Shown here piece by piece: positions 37,601 to 49,300 of a stretch of 64,000 bases of DNA; positions within the stretch are counted from its first letter, which is position 1, and every line of letters begins with the position of its first letter. Below the pieces are notes generated by a model, which was given only the letters and a program-made list of their open reading frames with translations, was not told the origin of the DNA and ran no database searches. The DNA lies in assembly GCA_029582155.1 (NCBI GenBank), contig CM055905.1:6388062-6452061 (forward strand), written 5' to 3'. This DNA comes from Panopea generosa (lineage: Eukaryota > Mollusca > Bivalvia > Adapedonta > Hiatellidae). The position numbers and the translations under genes were made by a program.

Positions 37601-38600
37601 CATTTCTGCTCATAACAAATCTTAGAGTGGGTGATTGAAGTTCTGACAAATAAAGGTACTTTGATGTAAAAGGATTCTGTACTGGGACATTATTTTTTTT
37701 TTACAGATGAATTGTATAAGAATTTAAAGTATTTCGTTTTCATAGCAATTAACTTTTTGTTCAGTATAGGTGTGATGGGGGTATTTATCCAGAAGTTGTT
37801 AAGACGACAACCAAAGAGGGTAAATATTGTGAAATTTCAAAAAGTGCTATGGCCACTATGAGCCAGTAAAGTGTCTTATATAATGCATGTACATGTACAA
37901 ACTATTGTACATGTATGTATAAGACTTCTTATAATTGTAAATTGCATGTTCCTTGGTCTCACGGTTTGGCCTTGGGAGTTTGGCCTAAAAATAATCAAAG
38001 GTAAATTTTAAAAATCTATGGGTCCTTTATAACATTTATGAATTGAATGCCCCTGGGTCTCACAGTTTGGCCCTGGCAGTGGGGCGTACTTTACTAAATT
38101 TAAAATACGTTATTTCTTATGACTGAATAGACTTATGTTAATATTTTTTGGTGTGATTTGTTGTTGCTTACATGACAGTTAATACCTGTGTGAATTTGAT
38201 GGTCCCCACCCCATGGGGGCCTTAGGGGTGGAGCCAAAACAGTCAAATTCAAGGTAACCTTTAAAAATCTTCATCTTATTATAAGAAGCACTAGGAAACA
38301 ATTGGTGAGCATGATTATTGACATCCATTGGTCCTTTATAAAATTGTGGATTTCATGTTCCTGGGTCTCTCGGTATGGCCCAGACCCTGGGGATTTGGCC
38401 TTTTTTACTAAATATATAAAGGAGAAAATGACCAAAACCTGTAATTTCTGATAACTGAATAGACTCATTTGAATGATTTTTGGTGTGATTTTTTGTTGCT
38501 GACATGAAGGTTAATGCTTATGTTTTATTGAGTGCCCCACTCCCTCTGTAACTTTGGGCCTGGGCCAAAACAGTCAAATTTAAGGTAAACTTTAAAAATC

Positions 38601-38650
<50 letters not shown>

Positions 38651-38776
38651 GGAAGCACTGGACAACAAATCATAAGCATAATTAATGAGGCCTATGAATC
38701 CACCATAAAAAAATGTGAATTTCATGTTCCTGGGTCTCACGGTTTGACCCTTGGGTGCGTACTACTTTACTAGATA
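37601..38776 (+). repeat. Degenerate repeat tails of the family A/B type
   Basis: Contains a worn family-B ending (GCTATGGCCACTATGAGCC near 37850) and two or three units with CCTGGGTCTCACGGTTTGGCC. Frames at 38271-38468 and 38525-38740 are repeat text read on the minus strand. Confidence 0.5.
38599..38649. repeat. (TTA)n microsatellite, about 17 copies
   Basis: An uninterrupted trinucleotide run inside the family A/B repeat text. Confidence 0.95.
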
Positions 38777-39003
38777 CACGATACAAGATGTTTTATTGAG
38801 TAAATAAAGGCCTTCGGCCCAAAATACAACAATAACTATTGAACATTGATGTTTTACAAAGTTGTGTTACAATATATAAAATATACATTTGAAGTGTCTG
38901 AAAACCGGTACAGTATATAATGTGGAACTATGTTTTATCTATAATTTCAAACAGTTTTGTTATAAAAAGAGCAATTTTTCTAATAGTCTTTGGATTCTCG
39001 CTT
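38777..39003 (-). mobile_element. Short LINE 3' end, 5' truncated
   Basis: On the plus strand TTTATTGAGTAAATAAAGGCC followed by CGGCCCAAAATACAA resembles the 3' end of the LINE at 58870-63812 (TTTATTCAGGTAACATAGGCC, then GGCCAAAAATACAAA). It is inserted after TACTACTTTACTA, and host repeat text resumes at about 39004 (AACTAAATCTATATAAG). That is the same position within the repeat used by the other LINE. No coding sequence remains. Confidence 0.55.
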
Positions 39004-40190
39004 TGAATTAACTAAATCTATATAAGAAGAAATGATGTGATTTGTTGATGCAAATATGACATTCAAAATTCATGTTTGGATTTTTGCTGCTTCCCGAAGG
39101 ACAAATGGTGGAATGGTGTGGTTATGTGATATTTTTTTGTTTTCCACCGTGAAATTTTCTTAAATCTTTAATCTTAATAAAGTGAAAATGACTTGTTATT
39201 TACACCAAAAATGAATATGATAAAATACACTTTATCCTCATCTACCTAGCGGTACGTTAAACATTTGCCCTACATACCAATATGAAGTCTATACAATTTG
39301 AATAACCTTAGACTGAATGACACTGACAATTTAAGCCACGCAAATATTATATTTTGTTACATCTGTCATTCTTGGTAAGCCAATGACCACTTTTTATTTT
39401 GAGGTTGGTAGGTCAAAGGTTAAGATCATATAGGTTATTTATAGCAAATCGGTTTCTTAATCGGATAACTCAATAACACTTGCCCCTGCAGTCCTCAAAA
39501 CATTGCAAGATGGTTCGTCGTGGTAAGTAGATGACTGAAATTTGTATTGAGGTCAGAAGGTTGTTCAGCCTGGTAAGTAGATAAAAAATATTCATTTTGG
39601 GTCGAAAGGTCAAAGTTCACAGGATTGTTTTACAGAAAATCAGTTTTTAATAACTTCCGAATGGTTTGGCCTAGGGAGCTCAAACTTTGCAGGGTGGTTT
39701 ATCTTGGTTATTAAATGACCCATATTTGTTTTTGGAAAAGTAGGTCAAAAGGTCAAGATAACCATTACAATTGATAGAAAATCGGGTTTCCATTTGATAT
39801 CTCAAGTACAGTTTGTCCATGGTTCTAACGGGCATTTGGTTTCATTTACCTGACATGCTCTCATGGAGTATAAATGTTTTACAAACATCTCTCGTTGTAT
39901 TAAAATTGAAAGTTTCTACTTGACCCGCTGGAGAATGAAACATTAAAAAGGCATTGTCACATACAGTGGGGAAATCAGAACAAATCCAATACAACTTTAT
40001 TGGAAATAGATTTTGATATTTTACCTTATTATGTCAAAACAATCTCAGTAAATTAAAAAGAATAACATCTTCATTCATAATTTAAACTTTGAGTTTCTAA
40101 TGCTTCTTGTTGTTAGAATAATAATGTTGCGTGTAGCTCTGTGTTATATTTGAAATATAAATGATAAAGAGAATGTGTTTGTATATTTAG
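39004..40190 (+). repeat. Repeat text with AGGTCAAAGGT motifs; no gene
   Basis: 39360-39830 holds about four loose units of 110-150 bp (GGTCAAAGGTTAAGATC, GGTCGAAAGGTCAAAGTTC, GTAGGTCAAAAGGTCAAG). The rest, to the first NYN exon, is unassigned AT-rich sequence. Promoter or upstream exons of the NYN gene could lie here, but none could be identified. Confidence 0.45.
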
Positions 40191-40335
40191 AATAAAATGT
40201 CTGGATTAGCAATAATAACTGATAACGGATCCTTTGGAATTGCAGATAACAAGCAAGAAAAGAAAATAACAGACTTGGATTTGAGTCTGTTCATGGGCTT
40301 TAATGAAACACACTACTCCACTCACACAAATTACG
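40191..40335 (+). CDS. NYN RNase gene, exon 1 of those seen
   Basis: Follows GTATATTTAG; in-frame AAT AAA ATG places the first Met at 40197. It reads MSGLAIITDNGSFGIADNKQ and ends THTNY plus one base (phase 1) at donor GTAGTG. It could be the first coding exon or an internal exon entered in phase 0. The intron to exon 2 is only 107 bp. Confidence 0.65.
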
Positions 40336-43300
40336 GTAGTGCTGGTTGAAGTGTTATTGTATTTATTTACAATAATGAATGAACATTATTCCAAACCTAA
40401 AAATATGTTATTTAACTGTTACCGGTAACTTTGTTCTTTTAGGTTCGCTTTTGGGTACACCAGAAGAAATTGAAACAACTACCAATCTTCTGGTAAAGGA
40501 TAACAACATTTTTAAACTAAGAGGTAAGATGCCAGCTCATTAAATAATTAAATAATTAATTAAATAATTTTTCCACTGAGATTTCCTACATACCATATCA
40601 ATATTCAAGAAATAACTCAGAATGGTCCAGTTAGCGGTGAAAACCAGAAGTGCTCACAATTTCCCAATTGACACCATTGTTTTATCTCGTACCAACGAGA
40701 AGGGGGAGGATCATCTGTTCTTTTGTCCTTCCGTCTGCATCTCCTAAACTCCTACAAAAAAATCATGAAACTTGGGTCAGATGTTCATCTACTAAAGACG
40801 ACTGCAGAATCTGCATTTCAACCATGTTGGTCCAAGGTCAAGGTCACAGTTCAAGGTCAAGATAAAATGTTTTCAGACTTGATTTTGCTAGGATTTTTTA
40901 TATGTCCAAAACACCTTGAAACTTTGGACAAATGTCCACCTCCTCAGGATGACATACAGAACTCAGTCAATCCAACAATGTTTTGTCAAGTCAAAGTTCA
41001 AAGAAAATGTTTTCAGCTTTGATTAAGCCATGATTTCATGTCCGCACTGTTTCTCCTAAACCTTTGAAGGATTTTCATGAAACTTGAGACTCCTCGGGAT
41101 GATGTGCAGAACCCACATTTCTACCATGTTGGTTCAAGGTCAAGGACACAGTTCAATGTCAAATGTTTTTGTGCCATGATGTGTGTGTCTACCCCCCTTA
41201 TATCTCCTAAAAACCTTGAAGGATGTCATGCCACAATTGTCAGATGTTCACCTCCTCAAGATAACGTAAATAACAAACATTCCAACCTTGTGGAGTTTAA
41301 GGTAAAATATTTTCGGCCTATATAATATAATATGGAATTCCATATGTTATTTTCATAGTTTAAGATGAATATGGGATTAACCTGTATACAATGTTAAACA
41401 TTGTACATGGTTCAAGGGAATATTGTGTTTATAAAATAACAAGATATTCAATATAGAATTACAGAAGACTATTTTAATACTAGTAGTGACCAACCTCTGT
41501 TAATCAGTTCTCATCAGATCTGATCTGAGGAGATATCGGATTTTTTAAAATAGTTTTTAATGATGGCTCTTTTTAGGTATGAGCAATCTGCCTGGTGCTT
41601 ATTTACAAATTTCACAATTTAATTATATAACATTTTAATTTAATTTTAAACCATTATGTACCACTTAATGACAATCTGGGGGATTAACAGGAGTTGGTCA
41701 AATCTTAACCATGCGATGTACTAATTATAATATTGCAAGGCTGTAACAGTATATGGTAAATTACACATTATTGCCACTGTTCATACTGGCGTTACTCAAA
41801 ATCGGATTGTGGGAAATGACTTGCATATTAGTCCACGGGTGACTACTTTTAAACAAACCCTAGAACCTACCGATATTATAGTGATACTTCAAACGAAGTA
41901 ACTAGTACACTCTTCATTTTTTTATTACTATTAATTTTTATCATATATAATAGTGTACTATAATCATATACAAACATTGTATATAAATAGCAATATACTT
42001 AGGTATAGGGCTATATGGTTTACCAGTATCAGTTAACACTACTGCATAATGGTGATAAAGAATGTCAAATGACGTTATTAGTGCCATTAGCATTGAATAT
42101 AGAGTTACGCAAGACTATTAATAATTTACACTAATTAATAAGTAAACTTATAAAATTTTATAGTACATATACTAATTTATATACTGGCGTAGCTCAACTT
42201 CACATCGGAATGGGAGAAAAGGATTCACATGCTAGTCAATTGTTATTCCTTAGTACCTCTATACAAAATAACAAAACTTCAAGTGAAGTAAAAAGTACAC
42301 TCTTCCTTTTTATCTATTTTTAAAATTTGTCATATATAATAGTGTATTATAATTATATACAAACATTGTATATAAATAGCAATATACTTAGGTATAGGGG
42401 CTATATGGTTTACCAATATCAGTAAACACTACTGCATAATGGTGATAGGGAATGTCATATGATGTTATTAGTGTTATTAACAGTCAATATAGCAAGACTA
42501 TCAATATATCCAACTAATTAATAAGTAAATCAATGAGATCTTATTATACAACAGGAGGATATACTCTACTGTATTTAATAAATATTGTACAAAGAATATC
42601 AATGTAAAATTATTTATAAAATAATAGAGAATTAAAATAATCATCAAATTTAAGTAATAAACATGCCAATAAATCTTGTACAAAGATTAGCTAACCATAA
42701 AGAATTCATATTATTTAACATGATAATTAGAAAAGGTATTCATCATATGTAATTAATAAATATGTAATATAATAAATATGTATATAATCGTCTTATATCA
42801 CTACTCATTCATCATATATCATTCATATTCATCAATTTATTTTTTTAATTATCTGTTCATACTCGCCAAAATGACCAGTTCAAAGTGCGAGGGTAAAAAA
42901 ACAACTTCAACAAACAAATCATGAATCTTCAATGAAATGTTGTCGTCATCAAGATTGTGTGCAAAGCTTTCGTCTAAGATTTTATTCAAATCAACATTTA
43001 AAAAGTTATCACACTTGAAAATCAAATCCTGTGTGGATATGGCTGTCTTTAAAACCAATTTAACTTGCTTTACATTTTATAACAGTTTCCAGAATTAACA
43101 CTGGTTCACACAAGCAATATTTACCAGCTGTCAGTAATGCACCAGAGGATATAACTATCATTCTGACCGCTTTATTGCATAAGACAAAGTCACCGATGCA
43201 GCATATGAGCGGTTAAGGATCATTGTGGATAAAAGTAGACATCAGTATTTTCGTGACAAAAATAAATGTTGATTCCCTTACAAATTTCAGTGTTTATTGG

Positions 43301-46300
43301 TTCCTTCATTCCTTCATGTATATAAAATTTCTTTAAGAGTTGAGAAATCCAAATCTAGTGCCAACTCATGCTGCAGAAACTTCACCAAGAAGTGCATCAC
43401 CGGGACCGGTATGTCATATGCCAGCCTTACCTGGTAGGAATGGTCGAAGGCATATCATAATAGATGGATCAAATGTTGCTTTGAGGTAAAAATTTAAATT
43501 AGGAAATTAGATGAAAACTGCATATTAATAAATATAAAGGATCCAGTTATTTATTTGAAAGCGTATTACATCTGAACTATTTATCTCTCCTCTTTAACTT
43601 TAAGTTTCTAATCAGTAAGTCAAAAACATACGAGGGGTGATCATAATGTATTCATTGTCTTTACACGATTCTATCGGACATTGTACTGTCTATCCAAAAC
43701 ATTTGTTCACGCATCGATAGGCCCATTCAATACCTGCACATTGATACCAGATATGATTATGTACATCTTTGGTCTATTATAAGCATAACAAATTCAGTTT
43801 GAAAGTGGTCAGTTATAGACCACTGTGTTAAAATATGGTTGGTAAACGCTATGAATTATCTGCAGAAATTAGTGGTATATAAAAGTTCTCTCTAAGCTTG
43901 GGTACAGTGTCAAGACTAGTTTTAGTGAAATAGTGGGCATTTATGGGATACTTTGGTATCGTATAGGACAGTTTGCAGGTGGGCACATATGGAACGCACA
44001 GAAACAGGAACCATAACTCTGCGTTGCATTTTGCCACAGTTTTGGCCCTTAATTTTTAACGGAGACATGAACCATATAGTGTTTTATCCAGCTCCAATGT
44101 TTTGGGGTTCGTTGATGACCGACTGACTAAAAATCTGGGAGTCATTTTCAAAATTTGGCAGTCATCAGTTGATTAGTCCAGTTATAGAAATCAAATGCTA
44201 ATATTTTTCAATCAACTAGATTGTTTCACCCTCTTAATGTTAAAAAACTTATTTGGCGATAAGTGTTTATCTTAAACGAAAATAAGAAAATTGTTGAATC
44301 TACATAATTTTATTAAAAGATCAAAAAGATTTAACGATTAATAATGATTAAGTTCTACATATTTGTTTTTATTAAGTTTGCAAAATAATAGAACCTGTCA
44401 ATGCAGGTTGACTGCTGCTTCTGTTGAAATTACTTATCACGAGCCACTGGCTGTTAGTGGAAGGTTCCAAACAGATGAGAAGTGAACTATCAAAATAACT
44501 GTATATAAACTTTGTTATGCAGCAACTAACTCGCTCTATCTCTTTCTTTTTCCCTCTTCCTCTCTTCCTCTCTTAAAAAACTCACCTAAATATTGTTTGT
44601 TTTTTCTCTTTTCCATAATATTTGTCAATGATTTTGGTTTTGTAATGTATTTTATGCCATTGTTAAAAAAACGATTATGTAATCTGTAGGGAAGGGCTAA
44701 ATCTAAGGTTGGCAGAACTTGTGGCCCAACCCCATTTCATGTAAAATTATGAAATAAAATATGTTTAAACTAAACTATTAGTCTAAAACTCTATGAATTT
44801 GAAAAAGAGAGGTAAAAATTACATATTTTACTAAAACAGATCTACATGTACTAACTGTTTCATACAAATTTCAAAATCAAAACTGCAGCTTGAGTTAACA
44901 ACTTCAAAAGAATTTAACTTTAAAATAATGTTTCACTTCACCAAGTTGCAACAACTAGAAAATGAGGCAGATTCACATCAAATGATCTTCGGAATTAAAC
45001 ATCTTATATGCTGCGTTGATAAAACATGTCTTAAAATGGTTGAATGTCTGAAATTGGTGCACCCACTGGTAAATGGGTTGTCTTTTCCTTCCGAACGGCA
45101 AACATCGCAAATCATTTTTTCCTGCTCATTATACAGCAAAGCATTTTTCTCAAGCCATACATCTCTAAATTCTCGCTTGGGCAATTTTCCTTTAGAATTT
45201 TGAACAGACTTTTTTGTGTTCAGCATCATCAACGGAGCACATAGAGACAACAACCATAACTCTTGGTTGCATTTTGGCAGAATTATGGCACTTTTTGACT
45301 TAAAGTTTTTGAGCAGGTATATATTTCATTAATCTATTAATGGATATGAATGAAACTACACATGTGTGTTTAGCATCGTCAACGCAATGCACAGAGACAA
45401 GAACTATAACTCACTTGCATTTTGGCAGATTTATGGCTCTTTCAAAATTTCACATGTGTGTTCAACATCATCTAAGATACTCATAGAGAAAATAACCATA
45501 ACTCTTGATTGCCCTTTGGCAGAATTATTGCCCTTTTAGACTCGGAAAATAATTTTGGGTGGCATATAGTAATTGCAGTGTCCATCCGTCCTTATGTCCG
45601 ATATTTCGTGTCAGGCCTGTAAATGTGTCATTCATAGATGTATTTTATAAATACTTGCTACAAATGATTAACATAACATGACGACGCGTTGCGAGTAAGA
45701 CCCATACCCGTACCTCAAAGGTCAAGGTCACAATTTGAGTTTGTTTCACAACACTTTGAGTCCTGTATGAGATTTCGTGTCCGGCCTGTAACTTCGTCAT
45801 GCATAGATGGATTTGTTAATACTTGCAACAAATACCCAGACTCCCACTTCAAAGGTCAAGGTCACAATTTAACTTTGTTTGATGACATCTTCAGTCTGAC
45901 TGAGATTTGGTGTCCGGTCTGTAGCTTTGTGACCTATGGATTAATTTCAAAAACACTTGGCTCAAATCATCAGCATGGCATGATGAAGTGTCACGCGTAA
46001 GACCCACATGCATACATCAAAGGTCAAGGTCACACTTTGAGTTTGTTTAATAACACTTTGAGTCTGTGTGAGATTTCGTGTCCGGCCTGTAACTTTGCCA
46101 TGCATGATGGATTTTATAAATATTTGCTACAATTTATCAACATAACATGACAATTAAACCCAGACTCCCTGTGACTTCAAAGGACAGGTTAGAATTTTAC
46201 TTTGTTTGACAAAACTTTCAGTCCTTTTATGATTTAGTGTCCGGTCTGTAACTTTGTGACCTATGGATACATTTTAAAAACACTTGGCTCAGTTGATCAA

Positions 46301-49300
46301 CATGACATAATTTAGTGTCGCATGTAAGACCAAGAACCTTTCCTCAAAGGTCAAGGTCACACTTTCATTTTGTTTGATATTGCTTGTCTGGTCTGTAACT
46401 TTGTCTTTAACTTGGCTCAATTTTTCAAGATGACATGACCACGTGTCAAAAGTAAGACCTAGACCCGTACCTCAAAGGTCAAGGTCACACTTTGAGTTTG
46501 TATGACAACACTTTGAATCTGTTTGAGATTTCAAGTCTGTCCTGTAACTTTATCATACATGGATGGATTTCAAAAACACTTGGCTCAATTTATCAATTGA
46601 TTAACACGACATGATGACGTGTCTCGTTAAGACCTTTAACCTTACTTCAAGGTCACACTTTCAGTTTGTTTAATATTTCATGTCTGGTCTGTAACTTTGT
46701 TTACATGGAGGGATTTTAAAATAGCTTAACACAAGTGATCAGCATGTCATGATGATGTGCTACCTGCATTTACCTGTTGGAATACCCAAACCATTACATC
46801 AGAGGTCAAGGTTACACAAAGGTCAAGGTAATACTTTAATGTAAAAAAAAACCCATGAAATTGTATGTCTAGTCTGAAATGTCAGTCCATTACTCTTAAT
46901 ATTCATGGATAGATCGCTACCTATTATAACATATATTGTTATTTTCACAGATCATTTGTGGGCATGCGACACTAACCAGTGATATTTCTTGTTTTATAGG
47001 CGGGTGGGAGAGAAATACATTGTATTTTTGTGTGAAATCAAATTCGATAACAAATTCAAAATATGTTTTATTTCACCTCATGTGCATCTTAAGTGCAATT
47101 CAACCTTCAGTAAATGCAAATAGTACTTAAAATAATTAATTGTTTGCCGTGCTCCTACCTATTAACTCAAAATTGCAGCTACCTAAACTTTTTATTGCAT
47201 TGATTTTTTATGATTTTTGTCTATTTTTGTTTAAAATATAGCTACCTACGTACCCATGTGAAACATGCTGGGTCGGAGCACTGCAAACAAACATTTTTAA
47301 GGATGGCCTTTTACACTTGTTTTATTATAAATGTCCGAGTTTTGGGCTCTGAAATATCGAAACTGTGCATGGTCTAGTGGATGATTTAAGGCCATTGTGG
47401 CCCTCTTGTTTGGTCTTTAATGTTAGAATCTCATTACCATCTTGTTTCTTTTATACAGGCTCAGTAACGGACAGTATTACGACTGTAAATCTGTGAAGTT
47501 GTCAGTAGATTTCTTTAAGAATCTTGGACATACCGGAAGGATAATGGTGTCTGTGCCTAAATGGCGCTTTTATAAAACTCGGTCGAGGCAATATCCAATT
47601 CACTGCCAATACATTCTGGAAGAACTACAGAAGGAAAGCGTTGTGCTTTGTATTCCTGCGGGCATAAAGAATGGAAAAAGGTGGGCTTGTCATGAGGACA
47701 GGTAAAATACTAAAACCTTGCCTTGCATAACAATAATCCCTACTAAAATATGTTTTAACAAAACAATGCTGTTGTCACAAGGGAATGTTTAACATAGGGA
47801 ACATATATCTGATAAAGGATCTTTTGGAGGCTCAGTTCAAATAAAAGAGCTATTCTTCATTGGGACCAAGTAAGAGTACTTTGATTTTTACATTAGACTG
47901 CTACGGGAAACCATATAATTCTTATTTTCACATCTATTTTAGCATCTGAAGCATGATTTAGTCGTAACAGTAGAGACTGGAAAAATTATGGGGTTCATAG
48001 ATGTGTGTGGCCTAAAGTACCATTATAAATACGGGTTTGAAATTTATTAAAATATATTGACTAGGATTTCTTGGGAGGGTGGGGGAGACTTTGAATTTTT
48101 ACTTAGAAATTCTATGGGAAAACAAAAACATCTCATTTTCTCACATAATTGTATTTCTGCTATGTTATTCGTTTTGAGATCTTAAGCACGGTTTAGTCAT
48201 AACAGTTGAAAATATATTCTTTGAAATGGCTTTAAATTTCTATAATCCGTAAGGGGCCACAGGCATCCTAAAAGAGTTAAAATTTTGAACTTGTGTTGCA
48301 ATCATATATTTATATAAGCTGAAACAGGGAAACATTAACAAATCTTCTTTTAAAAATATATGTGCTAGGACTAACACATTTTACAGAGCTCAAGATAATT
48401 TTTCGAGCCGAAGAGTAATTACTCATCAAAATCAGAGTAGATGAGTATTCTTGAGTTTTTCAGAATAGTAATGAGTAATGTGCATATGATAACAACCAAA
48501 CCTGTGTTAAGTTGCAGTATACAGTAGGGATGTACTATAATGGCCCTTTAGAGCATGTGGTTGTTGAATACAGACCAAGTTTGGCTGTAAATATAAAACT
48601 TATATGTTTGGCTGCTTAACACAAGAGGCTGTGTTACAGAGGTAATTGCAAACTCCTGTTAAATTGCTACGATATTTTGTGTTAAGCTGTTCAAATGGAC
48701 AGCAGGGCGGTAGTCTAATGGATAGAGTGTTGGCCGCTCACGCCAGATGTTGCGAGTTCGATCCCCAGCTCGAGACTCGATGCCTCTTATAAAACAACAC
48801 CCAGTACTGGTTCTACCCAGGAAGTGGACTCGAGAGTGGTTCATATAAGCTCTGAACTTCCATCGCAATCGAGCTAAAAGAAATTATTATAAACTAAATG
48901 GACATCAAACTTTCCATTTTGCCTTTTATCTTATATCAGTCATTTTACTGCTCAATCTTTGGATTTTTTACAGACCATTGCTGAATAGTTGAATGACAGT
49001 TTAGATGTTAAAAATTAATGGTATACCAATGCTGTAGAAAAATAGGAACAAGACATTGTACTGTGGCATAATTATATTGACTTATTAGTACACAAAATTA
49101 GCAAGTTTTCTACTGGTTATTCATTCTTGGCATGTATCTCAAAACTTGCCAAATGCAATCAGAATAAGTACAAAAATATAGTTTTAGCATACACACTACA
49201 CAATAGGGAAGTCATTTGGTGCAGTATGTGACATTAATTTTTTTATGAACATGGCCACACTAGGGCCATGAACTTTTCAGTTGTTAATTACATTTCTCAA

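Noticed and set aside
41330-41345. Perfect 16-bp palindrome ATATGGAATTCCATAT
   Set aside because: Single occurrence in AT-rich DNA; chance is a sufficient explanation.
48692-48780. Functional tRNA gene
   Set aside because: A and B boxes are present but no acceptor stem or complete cloverleaf forms; it is a tRNA-derived SINE.
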